From the NCBI GenBank assembly GCA_003550305.1, contig QKYT01000014.1:402349-427422 (forward strand): DNA of 25,074 nucleotides, in the 5' to 3' direction. Below the pieces are notes generated by a model. That model did not search any database, had not been told where the DNA came from, and was given only the letters and a program-made list of their open reading frames with translations. Below are positions 10,779 to 19,891 of the stretch, one piece after another; position 1 is the first letter of the stretch; every line of letters begins with the position of its first letter. The translations under genes were made by a program, and so were the position numbers. The stretch comes from Glomus cerebriforme (taxonomy: Eukaryota > Glomeromycota > Glomeromycetes > Glomerales > Glomeraceae).

Positions 10779-11000
10779 TTAAGGACAATCCCCAAATGGG
10801 CTACCAGGAGTACAGCGTTTCTTCTCGACGACAACAGGACAATCCCCAAATGGGCTACCAGGAGTACAGCGTTTCTTCTCGACGACAGGACAATCCCCAA
10901 ATGGGCTACCAGGAGTACAGCGCTTCACGGGCGATGCATGAACTGCCAGGCTACTGCTGATAATACAAATAAGAACGATAAGCCAGAAAGATGATTTCAT
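10779..11000 (-). CDS. secreted Kex2-processed repeat peptide precursor (pheromone-like or signalling peptide)
   Basis: The 73-residue precursor starts at 10998-11000 with MKSSFWLIVLICIISSSLAV, a clear signal peptide, likely cut after VHA. A short SPVKR pro-segment follows, then three copies of CTPGSPFGDCP. They are separated by VVEKKR and VVVEKKR, and the stop directly follows the third CP. Each KR is a canonical Kex2 site, so processing should release two CTPGSPFGDCPVV(V)E-type peptides plus CTPGSPFGDCP. Each has two Cys that could close a loop of eight residues. Fungal alpha-factor-type pheromones and other Kex2-processed repeat proteins share this precursor layout. The core lacks the Trp residues typical of Ascomycete C-x4-G-type pheromones, so the exact class is open. 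A TATA-like run is at 11119-11126 (minus strand). The gene is not linked to an obvious partner. Very confident as a gene, less so as to role. Confidence 0.85.
   Translation of the reverse strand: MKSSFWLIVLICIISSSLAVHASPVKRCTPGSPFGDCPVVEKKRCTPGSPFGDCPVVVEKKRCTPGSPFGDCP
10783..10926 (-). repeat. three near-identical in-frame 51-54 bp tandem units
   Basis: Units begin (plus-strand order) at 10783, 10837 and 10888, giving periods of 54 and 51 bases. The 3-base difference is one Val codon. Identity is nearly complete at the DNA level, including synonymous positions, which points to recent expansion or ongoing homogenisation rather than ancient duplication. Confidence 0.9.
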
Positions 11001-11118
11001 TGTAAAATATTGTTATTGGTGTAATGTTATTTAGAAATATTTGAGATATTTGTTATTTGGAAATATTTGAGATATTTGATATTTGAATATTTTTAAATTA
11101 AATCCTGTTCTCTGCCTC

Positions 11119-11126
11119 TATATATA
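11119..11126 (-). promoter_or_regulatory. TATA-like box upstream of the repeat-peptide gene
   Basis: The minus strand reads ATTATATATAG here, about 120 bases before the start codon. Spacing is plausible for a TATA element with a 5' leader, but A+T-rich surroundings make chance matches common. Confidence 0.35.
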
Positions 11127-12119
11127 ATGAAGGGAAATTTGTGATGCGCTTACGCAACAACCAAATATCGTGATTCTAATTAGGTCTCCTTTTGGTATTC
11201 AATAGGAAGGAAATATTTAAAATAATGTCATGATTTCATTCTCCTTTTTTTACAACGATACACACAAAAAATTTTTTATGAAAAAAAATATCGTTGTATG
11301 AATATATTTCCGTTATATAAAATGGAATGATTCACATGAGATATCAAAAAAGAGAGAGAGAGAAAGGTTAAGCGGTTCTTAATTTAAAACGATTGTAATT
11401 AAAACAAAGATATTTTTTTTTGTGCGTTTTTGTGCACGGATTGAATAGGACCTTTTTTAAACAAGATCAGGTGGCCAGTGTTCATTTATTACTTTAAAAC
11501 CGATGACTGAAAGAATGACATGTGTAAAAATGCTGTACAATTATTCCTTATTTAGCCAATTTTCACATAATTTGTAAATTATGATGAATGAATGAATTAT
11601 CATTATTAAATCTTTATCTTCTTAATATCAAAGAAACGAAAGTAGTTAACGATAATCAGTGAAGATCATCGCTCGTGGCATTTTAACGTAAATGACTTGT
11701 TGATCATTTAAATTTAATTGGCTAAATGATCTACAGGAAATTTTCCAAATACAACGACAAAAAAATCTATAGTGTTAATTGTAATTCATGAATTTGGTAA
11801 GTCGAAAAACCTATGCTAATAAAATTAAATGGAAAAATTTTCTTATTAGTTTATTAGCCTATGAATAAAACAAAATTAGATAAATGAACTACAGAAAAAT
11901 TTCCAAATGCAAAATAACAGTGATGGACAATGACCAGGTCATATAGAAATTTTAAATAACCATGGTCATATGTACTTATGACCGATAGTCATATCATCGA
12001 GAATTTGCACTTATATGGATATCTTATAATAATTTTAAAATAGTAGTCTATATATAACTTCAGTTCTGATCAGCCTGTGTAACCTTTAGTTGGACCCGTT
12101 ACTCTGGTGAGATTTGTGT
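11127..12119. other. non-coding stretch with one hairpin and an (AG)n run
   Basis: No gene is supported. It contains the TACAACGATA/TATCGTTGTA inverted repeat (listed separately), an (AG)6 run at 11351-11362, and two related segments (GATCTACAGGAAATTTTCCAAATAC at about 11728 and a similar GAACTACAGAAAAATTTCCAAATGC at about 11885). This indicates a small degenerate duplication. Confidence 0.4.
11251..11298. repeat. perfect 10-bp inverted repeat (hairpin)
   Basis: TACAACGATA at 11251-11260 is mirrored by TATCGTTGTA at 11289-11298, with 28 A/T-rich bases between. It could be the ends of a tiny MITE-like insertion or a terminator-like hairpin; nothing else in the sequence decides. Confidence 0.5.
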
Positions 12120-12269
12120 ATGCATGAAGAGGGGTGTTCTATTCATTGGAAATATGTTCGAAAATTAGCTGATAAGCATCATAAACCATGTAGTGAATGT
12201 GGAAAGCTTACAAGATCAGTTTATAAAAGGGTTTTACGTCTCCCAGTACTATCACAGGTTGCGTTCTAG
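12120..12269 (+). CDS. short hypothetical frame with a CxxC motif
   Basis: ATG at 12120-12122 to TAG at 12267-12269 gives 49 residues, with CSIHW near residue 6 and PCSECGK in the middle, followed by a basic tail. One Cys pair is not a full zinc finger. The frame sits directly before the GGTACC motif cluster, and a stop lies just upstream in frame. It may be an exon or a transposon relic; I do not recognise it. Confidence 0.2.
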   Translation: MHEEGCSIHWKYVRKLADKHHKPCSECGKLTRSVYKRVLRLPVLSQVAF

Positions 12270-12298
12270 GGCACTAATAAATGAGAAATAGCCTATCA

Positions 12299-12694
12299 AA
12301 ATTTTGGCAGAATTTTGGTACCTATTACCCCTATATATTCGAAAATTTTTGGTACCATAGTACCTATTTTTTTGTCCTAACTTCATGTAAATAAAACGAG
12401 TCTAGAATGACTTCCTGTATATTGTGATATTACTAGTATGCTGAACACTGTTTAGAGCTTTTAGATTTAGAAATTTATTTATAAAATTTTGGTACCCTAT
12501 TCGAAATTTTGGTACCTTTACCCTTTGGAGGCTAGACTTAGTAACATTATGTTTATGTAAATGATTATGCTCTAGAATGGTTTCTTGTATAGCAAAAAAT
12601 TACGTTATACTAGAACATGAGCTATAGTTATTAAACTTTATTGTTAACATACAAAATTTTGGTACCCACCTTGCGGGTGGGTACCAAAATTTTG
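12299..12694. repeat. cluster of AAAATTTTGGTACC motifs, including a perfect palindrome
   Basis: GGTACC preceded by A/T-rich AATTTTG occurs at 12317-12322, 12351-12356, 12491-12496, 12511-12516, 12661-12666 and, inverted, at about 12680-12685. The last two form a perfect inverted repeat: CAAAATTTTGGTACCCACC (12652-12670) and its complement (12676-12694) around a 5-base loop. Recurrence of the same 14-mer at irregular spacing suggests ends of small inverted-repeat elements or a protein-binding array. Confidence 0.75.
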
Positions 12695-12780
12695 ATTTTG
12701 CTAGCGTCTATGAATCACCTCTAAAATTAATTCTAGGATAACATAAAATATTGGTATGCATTTTAAGCTTGCAAAGACTC

Positions 12781-12823
12781 GCAAAGAGCACACTCGGACA
12801 CTTTGGTCCTCGGTGCTCTTTGC
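12781..12823. repeat. hairpin with GCAAAGAGCAC arms
   Basis: GCAAAGAGCAC (12781-12791) pairs perfectly with GTGCTCTTTGC (12813-12823). Inside the 21-base loop, GGAC and GTCC can form a second short stem. An extra GCAAAGACTC copy lies just before it (12771-12780). The stretch is clearly more G+C-rich than its surroundings. It does not fit a tRNA. Confidence 0.5.
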
Positions 12824-12829
12824 TCATTT

Positions 12830-13211
12830 CTAAGGCAAGCAACATAACATACATTTTTCGTTATATTAGATGGGATTAAAAAATCGGCTAGAAAGGCTAT
12901 ATGAAATGGTTTTATTCTTGATATCCTAGGCTTAATTCCAAACCAATTTTAATATCAGAAATTTTTGATAGCAGAGAATTTAACCCAGCTCGATTTTAAG
13001 CTTGAATTCTATATAGGATTCATGATATAGTTCCTGGTCTTCACGACTTATTTGGTTCTCAATATAGATTCCATAAATTTCGTATATCGGGAAAGAGGCC
13101 GGGAGCCTCTCCCTATTTTTATATCCTATTCGAAATTTTGTCCTAGTACTCCCAAAGTTGTCTATATGAAATTGTAATAGGTAAATCATTGACGTAAATA
13201 ATAACAAACCC
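12830..13211. other. stretch without a convincing gene
   Basis: A 75-codon minus-strand frame spans 12980-13207. Its second half is charged and helix-like (ENQISREDQELYHESYIEFK), which could be a coding relic, but no motif is recognisable and no start context supports it. Confidence 0.3.
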
Positions 13212-13796
13212 TTATTTAAAAAAAGTATTAGCCACGAAAATTATTAAAATTGATAAATAATCATTTAATTTTTGTTGAAAGTGTTGAAATTGAGTTTGCG
13301 AATTATCAGTAAAAATATTTGTAGTAAGATGATGATCTGGTTGAAGTTGATTTTGCATATCTAAATTATTTAAATTTACATACGAAGAAATAGTTGGTAT
13401 AATAATAATTTTGAATCCCGGAATTTCAAATCTAAAGATTTCGAAAGGATTTGTTTGATAAGAATTATTAGCAATCATATTGAGTGATTCAACCGGTAAA
13501 GAGATACTTTGATGCTGGTCACCGGTGTACTGCGGCGTATAGGACGAGGGTTGCGTAGTTTGATTAGCACGTTCATTATTCGCAAAAGGGACCATGGATT
13601 GTTGTTGTTCGTAATTATAAGTTGTGTAAGATTCTGGAATAATGTTATTGTCCGTTACGGAAAAATAATCGGTATAACTGCAAGAAATATTTGCGTTATT
13701 GTATAAAGCGTTTGATAAAGATTATTCCATTTGGGGTGGTTGTAAATTATTAGGATAACTGTTATTATTTTGGAAAGAATTATTGTAATACATCAT
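13212..13796 (-). pseudogene. Asn/Gln-rich FEIPGF family copy 1, broken by a nonsense codon
   Basis: The minus strand starts with ATGATG at 13791-13796 and encodes MMYYNNSFQNNNSYPNNLQ. It then meets TAA at 13722-13724 (codon 25). Copy 2 has Gln (CAA) at the matching place, so one C-to-T change explains the stop. The same frame continues open for 170 codons with all family marks: YEQQQSMVPFAN, Y-TPQYTG, ESLNMIANNSYQTN, FRFEIPGFKIIIIPT and NLNNLDMQNQ. Near the end a one-base deletion relative to copy 4 shifts the frame, so the tail reads IIFVANTFFK instead of FNNFSG. Reinitiation at the Met of MVPFAN (13595) is possible but would lose the N-terminus. A TATAAAAG sequence lies at 13886-13893 (minus strand). 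Confidence 0.75.
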
Positions 13797-13885
13797 ATTA
13801 TATATAATTTATTACAATAATGTGAATTTATTAAAATTTTTTTTTTTTTTTTTTTGAAAGTTTATGAAAATGGTTGATACTCTGT

Positions 13886-13893
13886 CTTTTATA
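13886..13893 (-). promoter_or_regulatory. TATA box of family copy 1
   Basis: The minus strand reads TATAAAAG, about 90 bases before the ATG pair of copy 1. It differs from the TATAAATA of the other copies. Confidence 0.4.
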
Positions 13894-13899
13894 CTAAAC

Positions 13900-15000
13900 T
13901 TTAACGTCTACATATGGTTATTCGCGCAGATAATTAAAAAAGTTTAAAGTTTATTAAAATAACAGACCCCATGATTGCTCATCTTGTGTAACATCGGTAA
14001 CGCATTTGATAAAATATTTTTATAAACTTTTTGCAAAATTCCAGAATCTAAAGGTTCTAGATTCAAGAACTTAAACCAAAAGTTCCAAACTTAGTTCAGA
14101 AAATCAACTTATTTAACAAAAATTTTATTTTCATCAAACCCATTTTTTAAAAATAATCCGCAAAAAGGTTTTATATGTAAAATCAAAAACAGCATTTTAA
14201 ACCTCCTTCTAAAGCATAATAAACTTGCAAAGCAACCGAAAATACATCTTTAATGTAAATTTAAAAGCTTTATGTCGAAGAAAAAATTTTTTATGTATTT
14301 TTTTGCAAAATTGCTGTGCCACGAACCTGACACACATTTTGGGTATTTTAAGTTCGTTTATTTGAAATTTTTTTTTTTTTTTTGTAATTTAAAAATAATA
14401 AAGATCAATAAATAAGAATATGAGTTAATTTATAAAAATAAAAAATTAAAACTAAATTCCTAAGTTCTTATTATTGGAACTTTAACATTCCTATCACAGA
14501 TAAAATTCTAATAAGCTTTTAATTTTTAATGATTTTATAAAAAAAAAGGAAAATGGACTCAAATAATTTTAAGAGTTTAACAAATAATCCGTTAAACAAC
14601 TTAATTTTCAGAATGTTTCAAGTGTCTTCAAAATGGCTATATTAAAAAGAGTATATATAGTTAGTTGCATTATATAAATGCATGTAATTTCATAATTTTA
14701 CCAATATTTAAATTCTAAACATTTTATTACTTGTTTGTAGAATAACTTTATGATAAACAGTTTTAAAACAAGTTCAATTTATCCAAAAGTATAAAATAAT
14801 TTTTTAAAACAATTTTTACAATTTTTTCAGTTTTATCTATAATAATAAGAGGGAAATCAATTCTTTATTTATACTGTACCTAAAAAAGAATTTATCCCGT
14901 GATCCGATAAATCAAAGTTTTCGATTGTGTACGAAAATTTTTTAGAAATAAAGAATCTGCTAATATTAAAGAATAAAAATGGGAATTAAAGATTTAAGAA
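13900..15000. other. non-coding A+T-rich stretch
   Basis: Upstream side of copy 1. It contains long A/T runs (for example poly-T at about 14370-14383) and no open frame with coding character. Confidence 0.45.
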
Positions 15001-15149
15001 CTTGTAATTATAATGAAAATTCATATAATATTTTGAAAATTATTGAGACTGCAAGTTTCATAGTCTAAGATGTTACAAAACTTTTGTCGATTCTTTATAT
15101 AAAGCAGTATATCCGTATGGAAAATGTAGCTTAGATTACACCCATGTTT

Positions 15150-15530
15150 CAATGTTTTATACATTAAATTTTTGTCATTTTTACATTTAAACCAGTTTTG
15201 ACTTTTGATTTTGAAAATAAAATCCCAACAACCCAATTTTTCCTTTAAACCCGATTTCAGTATTTAATTGATGGCAAAAATGCAATCTTAATCTTTTGAA
15301 ATTGGTGACGTCACGACAATTGGTTTCGACGTCATGTGATCGATCGATGGTAAAGAACATATTGTAGTGCTGTCCGGAAGTTTGAAAATCCTTCAATTTA
15401 CACACCTAAAATTTTATTAACGGAAATTGTTTAAAAATTTTCACAAGAAAGAAAGATAATAATCAAAGATCATTTAAAAATACATATATTTTTTTAATCT
15501 AACTTAGTACAAATAATTTGTCACTTAAAA
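15150..15530. repeat. duplicated non-coding block, copy A (compare 20820-21160 and 23190-23260)
   Basis: The series ACATTTAAACCAGTTTTGAC, GAAAATAAAATCCCAACAACC and CAATTTTT, then GATCATTTAAAAATA and AACTTAGTACAAATAATTTG, recurs in the same order and direction near 20855-21150. A shorter part (ACATTTAAACTAGATTGGAT) recurs near 23222. The block flanks members of the Asn/Gln-rich family, so it was probably copied along with them. The two overlapping minus-strand frames here (15021-15405) are not supported as genes. Confidence 0.65.
15306..15334. promoter_or_regulatory. CRE-type sites (TGACGTCA and CGACGTCA)
   Basis: A perfect palindromic TGACGTCA at 15306-15313 and CGACGTCA at 15327-15334 lie 21 bases apart between the divergent family copies 1 and 2. 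TGACGTCA is the known binding site of ATF/CREB-type bZIP proteins. Distance to either start codon is 1 kb or more, so a regulatory role is inference. Confidence 0.35.
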
Positions 15531-15697
15531 TTTTATATTTTATTATTATCGTGTGGAATTTAATATAATTTATATTTCTAAAAGAGAGTCACTATATATA
15601 ATGTTGCTTTCATATTCTGTTATGACTTACGAAAGGATGTTAAAAGAGTAATTAAATAATGCCGCGGCGGATCTGTAAAAGAATTGTTATTTAACAC

Positions 15698-16024
15698 TCA
15701 ATTAAGATTGTTTGTTTTATACATTATACTGTTGCCGTCGAAATTTAGATCATCGGAACCTTGTGCAGAACTCCATAAATTAAAAAATCCCCATCGGTAC
15801 TGAACTGTACATATATAGATCATATGACAATAATTTATTGCAGCCAATCCGAATTGAATTAATTTTGTTATCAAATTTATAAGTCGATCAATTCTTAATA
15901 TAGTGTAGAATTTGATATAGGGCTGAGGGCTCTTTATGAACCGAAATTCCCCGGAAAAAAAAGCATTTAAATGTCGGGGTAAACCGGTTGCACTTGTTGT
16001 ACATGAACACATATCATGAATCAA
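15698..16024 (-). CDS. hypothetical 108-residue frame, no recognised family
   Basis: An open frame of unusual length for this A+T-rich DNA, starting MIHDMCSCTTSATGLPRHLN. It has a moderately hydrophobic middle (ILRIDRLINLITKLIQFGLA) and an ending with YRWGFFNLWSSAQGSDDLN. Its base composition is less A+T-rich than the flanks. No signal peptide, motif or paralogue in the window supports it, and no clear splice sites are seen. It could be an exon or a relic; function unknown. Confidence 0.22.
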   Translation of the reverse strand: MIHDMCSCTTSATGLPRHLNAFFSGEFRFIKSPQPYIKFYTILRIDRLINLITKLIQFGLAAINYCHMIYICTVQYRWGFFNLWSSAQGSDDLNFDGNSIMYKTNNLN

Positions 16025-16230
16025 AGAATTATATTCAAAATTTAGTTTAGCGGATTCGCATTAATTTTAAAATAACTGTTATGTGTTTGACAATGACTCG
16101 ATCAGTGGACCTAGTAGACACTTATTTCAAATATTTATAATCTTGTACAAAAAAAAAAAATAAAGATAAAAAGGTCAACTTTTGCTTTCAAGTAATGGAG
16201 AAAAATTGTAATTTTTCAATAAAATTAAAA

Positions 16231-16238
16231 TATAAATA
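16231..16238 (+). promoter_or_regulatory. TATAAATA box of family copy 2
   Basis: TATAAATA stands 58 bases before the ATG of copy 2. The same octamer stands 72 and 69 bases before copies 3 and 4, which supports a real shared core promoter. Confidence 0.55.
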
Positions 16239-16295
16239 TTTTCGTTTTAAACCTCTGAAAAATTATAAATTTCTTAGTTATTCAAAATAAACTAT

Positions 16296-16838
16296 ATGAT
16301 GGATTTATACAATAATCCTTCACAAAATAATAACAGTTATATTAATAACTTACAACCTCATCAAACGGAACAATCTTTACCAAACACTCTATACAATAAT
16401 GTAAATGCTTCGTGCAGCTACATCGATTATTTTCCCACAGCTGACAATAATATTATTCCAGCATCTTATACAACTAACAATTACGAACAACAATCCATGG
16501 TCTCCTTTGCGAATAATAATGCTAATCCAACTACGCAACTTTCATCCTATATGCCGCAGTATACCGGTTATGGACATCAAAGTACCTCTTCACCATTTGA
16601 ATCACTCAATATGATCGCTAATAATTCTTATCAAACAAATTCTTCCGAAATCCTTAGATTTGAAATTCCAGGATTCAAAATTATTATCATACCAACTTCT
16701 TCGCATGCAAATGTAAATAATTTAGATATGCAAAATCAATTTCAACAAGATTATGTTTCTTCAAATATAGATGTTGATAATACGCAAAATCATAGTTGCG
16801 TATCATACCTCCAAAAAAATGAATCTAATTCTTGTTAA
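16296..16838 (+). CDS. Asn/Gln/Tyr-rich FEIPGF family protein, copy 2 (intact, 180 aa)
   Basis: A single-exon gene starting ATGATG (MMDLYNNPSQNNN). Residues 1-115 are low in complexity, rich in Asn, Gln, Tyr, Ser and Pro, and most likely disordered or prion-like. They include SCSYIDYFPTADNNIIPAS and YMPQYTGYGHQS. Residues 120-135 form the conserved hydrophobic segment LRFEIPGFKIIIIPTS, followed by NVNNLDMQNQFQQDYVSSNI. The tail (QKNESNSC) is shorter than and different from the FNNFSG ending of copy 4, so its 3' end was probably replaced or frameshifted. There is no signal peptide. It lies head-to-head with copy 1, 2.5 kb apart. Coding status is supported by conservation of the frame across four copies. 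I know no function for this family; protein interaction or assembly is only a guess from composition. Confidence 0.75.
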   Translation: MMDLYNNPSQNNNSYINNLQPHQTEQSLPNTLYNNVNASCSYIDYFPTADNNIIPASYTTNNYEQQSMVSFANNNANPTTQLSSYMPQYTGYGHQSTSSPFESLNMIANNSYQTNSSEILRFEIPGFKIIIIPTSSHANVNNLDMQNQFQQDYVSSNIDVDNTQNHSCVSYLQKNESNSC

Positions 16839-17480
16839 TCATTGTATATTTAGGATTTCAAACCTTATCAAAACTTAACATCAAATTTTATAAACCCATT
16901 TCTTATTTTTATTTATCATATTTATTTATTTTTTACAACTTCAATATACATATTATACTATATTTGATAGCAGATAATCAGTGTTATTAAATAAAAATTA
17001 CGAGCAGACTAAAGATTTTATTGGCTGCATTCGATAAAGTAACACATTACATTTATGAAAATTTTTTTAACGTTTATCCAACGTCAAGTTCTCATTATTT
17101 AATACGAAATATATAAAGTACCAGTACCACTATTGTGTCACCATCGCTGAAGCGGCAAGGGGGTTAAATCGAAACGTTTATCCTTTGCCGCTAGTTAAAT
17201 TAAAGGTTTTATTATAAAAACATGGTTTAGTGCTATTTTTCATGCAGGTGTAAATCTGCTTTGCATAATCTATATTGATCTGCTTGATATCAACAATGAT
17301 TGTTCAAGTAATGTAAATCATTTTGTGTAACTGTGTAAGTACCGACTGTAAACTCAATTATTTCATTATTTACTATTTAAAAAAAATTATATTGTCCGGA
17401 TACATACAGTAAACATTACAACCGAAAAATTGTTTATAACACAAAGAACGCGGAGATAAACCGATATCGGGAAGGAAGCG

Positions 17481-17511
<31 letters not shown>

Positions 17512-17633
17512 TGATGTGTACTCGGTTTCCTCATTTTTTTTTTCCTATTTATTTTTTTTTCAAAAAAAAAAAAAAAGTAAAATAAAATAAAATAAAATAA
17601 ATCATTATTATCGTTAAATTATTTAAAATCGTT
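16839..17633. other. intergenic stretch with a hairpin and microsatellites
   Basis: An imperfect inverted repeat AGCGGCAAGG (17151-17160) / CCTTTGCCGCT (17182-17192) stands out by its G+C content. A TA/CA/TA microsatellite lies at 17481-17512 and an (AAAAT)n run at about 17576-17602, just before the start codon of the next gene. Confidence 0.55.
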
Positions 17634-19466
17634 ATGAAGCCAAGACAGGTATTACAAATATTCACGGTAGCTCAAGAAAAAACTGAACCAAAATCATTGG
17701 TTATAGTAAGAACTGTTATAACTATTTTATTCTTTGCTGTACTTATTGGTTATATGTATGTTCAAATTGGTAAGATGATTTATTTTATCTAAAGTCATGC
17801 AATTTTGGTGATTATTAAAGTTTTCATTATATTTGAATATACTGTAGTTGATGTTCGATTGGATACGCCAGTATTTTCTACTATACAAAGTCGTGATGAA
17901 GAAAAAATGATTCCAATGCCAAGTATGTTAAATAATTTCTATTTTATGTACTATGCTGTGTCTCACCCTTTAATATCTTTTTTTTAAAAAAAAAACCAGA
18001 TTTACATTTTACGTATGAACATCAATTCACAATAACGTGTGAAATTAATGGTCGTATGTATTTTTAATTTCATGCATTTATCATGGATTTTATAAACTAA
18101 TTCTTTCAATTAATTAATTGTTACTTCAATGTAGGCGTGACTAAAACATTATCAGAGGACTGTTTAACCCGTTTACAACAACCAAAATTATCACAAGGAA
18201 TTTATGAAGGAATATTTAAAGCGGATGGATTAAATTTTATAAGAAATGATGTTGAAACACTCGAATTTACCTTTACGGTAAATAATCCTGGTGAAATTCC
18301 TATAACTGATTTAGGTATTGGATTACGAATTTTTGATTCTAGTAAGTATCATTAAATATATAATATTATTGATCTGATCCTCCAAAATAAAAAAAAAAAG
18401 AAAAAATTACTACCAATTTTTTTATTATAATCCAGAAGTACAAGATCCTTTAGATATCGAAAATTATAAAGAAACCAATACACATGTTATTGATAATCTC
18501 TTATCTTTAATAGATTTAAATTTTTATCGTTTATCCTCTCAACAGGTAATAATTTTAAAATCATTATCTAAAGAAAACTAATATTTATTTTTATTTAATT
18601 TTTTTTTAAAGTATCATATAATAGAATTATCAAGAATTCGAAGAAATGTAATAAAAGAAGCTTGGTGGAATATTTTAGGAATACCACCTTCTTATATGGA
18701 TGAAACTTATTTAAATTCTCAATTAGAAACTCATCCGTTTGTTTCATTCGATGCTTCAACAAATTCTTATGCTAAGTTGATTCTTGAAATGAGATCATGG
18801 AGAGTTCCAATTGAAAAAGAACAAAAGTAAAATATCGAAAGTTTTTTTAAAGAAACCTTTTCTTTTTCTAAAAAAAAAAAAATATTTCTAATAAAAAAAA
18901 AAAAATTTTTTTTTTTTTTTTTTTTATTTTTTAAGAGCAAAAACGGTAATTTCATATTATTATATTTTCGTTGGAATTCGAAAAAAAAGAGAAAGAAAAT
19001 ATAACAAAATATTTTTTTTTCATTTTTATAGTTATTTGATACAATTGGTCAAATTGCTGGCGTAGCAGGAACTTTATCAATCCTCTATGCATTTTTATTC
19101 GGTAACTAATATCACTTTACTTCTTTCCAAAAAAAGAAAAAATTATCTCATAATTTAAAATTATTCAATTTTAAAGGGGCGGGACCAAGTGCAATTCAAT
19201 CTTGGGGTGTCGTACAGAAAATGAAATGTTTTGGTATTAAAAAAGGTGTAAGAAAACATATAAATCGTCGTTATCCAAGATTACCATTTGTTCATACATC
19301 AAAAACTATTAAAGATGATGAGATAGATGAAAATGTAAATGATTATGATGAAGTTTTAGAAAGATTAGATGCTGTTGAAAGATTTCTTAAAGAGTATGTT
19401 GTTGATGCTGATTTTTTGGAACAATTAGAAAAGTTAGATACTGAGAATAAAAATAATGGGAAATAA
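17634..19466 (+). CDS. two-helix membrane protein of unknown function, nine exons including a 10-nt microexon (388 aa)
   Basis: Exons by GT-AG rules and phase: 17634-17769, 17848-17922, 18000-18053, 18135-18341, 18436-18545, 18612-18826, 18936-18945, 19032-19101, 19177-19466. The sum is 1167 nt with no internal stop. The N-terminus (MKPRQVLQIFTVAQEKTEPK) is followed by a membrane helix at residues 22-44 (LVIVRTVITILFFAVLIGYM). Then comes a loop of about 225 residues with one Cys in ITCEING and one in EDCLTR. The second hydrophobic segment at 270-293 (FDTIGQIAGVAGTLSILYAF) runs into LFG-AGPSAIQSWGVVQKM. The cytosolic-type tail is basic and then acidic, with a likely coiled coil (DEVLERLDAVERFLKEYVVD). 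The layout resembles an expanded membrane-protein family of mycorrhizal fungi with an LFG-GP-WG motif, known to me only as uncharacterised. The tail has a decayed copy at 23.4 kb. Confidence 0.82.
18936..18945 (+). other. 10-nt microexon of the two-helix membrane gene
   Basis: AGCAAAAACG sits between a TTTTTTAAG acceptor and a GTAATT donor. Without it exon 6 (ending in phase 2 at 18826) cannot join the exon at 19032, whose reading frame (LFDTIGQIAG) needs phase 0. With it the junction reads EQ-KAKT-LFDTIG. The surrounding introns are about 109 and 86 bases, which matches the other introns of the gene. Confidence 0.7.
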
Positions 19467-19645
19467 TAAAATTATTGACGATAATATAATATTGATTTTT
19501 GCCTCAGTTGTTTGGGATTGTAATATTTAAGTAAATGTAAATGTAGGTAATGTAGTAATTAAATAAATTATTTTACAAGAAACTTTTAATAAAGAAAAAA
19601 GGAACTAGGTATAAATAAATATTATTAATTTTCGTTTCTGTAATA

Positions 19646-19653
19646 TGACGTCA
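19646..19653. promoter_or_regulatory. CRE-type site TGACGTCA upstream of family copy 3
   Basis: A perfect palindrome lies about 240 bases before the copy 3 start codon. A related TTACGTCA stands at 21963-21970, about 210 bases before copy 4. Shared position suggests an inherited bZIP site, but copy 2 lacks one at this distance. Confidence 0.35.
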
Positions 19654-19812
19654 ACTATTCCGAACCTTTTATTGGCTAATAGCAAACGTACATGAAAATG
19701 AAGAAATAAAGGAGGAAAAGAGGATCTTTATTCTGATAAATTAAAGTATATACGATGCTGTCATTAATAAAAAAAATAGATAAAAGCGCTAATGAATTCT
19801 CAAAATTTTCAT

Positions 19813-19820
19813 TATAAATA
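19813..19820 (+). promoter_or_regulatory. TATAAATA box of family copy 3
   Basis: It lies within TTCATTATAAATACCTGA, which is also present upstream of copy 4 (22098-22113), so the promoter was duplicated with the gene. Confidence 0.55.
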
Positions 19821-19891
19821 CCTGAAAAATTTTCCTCTGCTGAAGGATTGAAAAATTCTCGATTTATAAATTTACATTATTTACTATTACA

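Noticed and set aside
10646..10994. Repeat-bearing frames on both strands overlapping the peptide gene (10646-10900 minus and 10737-10994 plus)
   Set aside because: The 51/54-base repeat keeps all frames open. Only the frame at 10779-11000 has a signal peptide, Kex2 sites and regularly placed cysteines.
12781..12823. tRNA gene
   Set aside because: The hairpin has no T-loop or anticodon-arm consensus and the arms pair with each other directly.
18767..18955. 62-codon minus-strand frame
   Set aside because: It consists of translated poly-A/T tracts opposite exon 6 and the following introns of the membrane gene.
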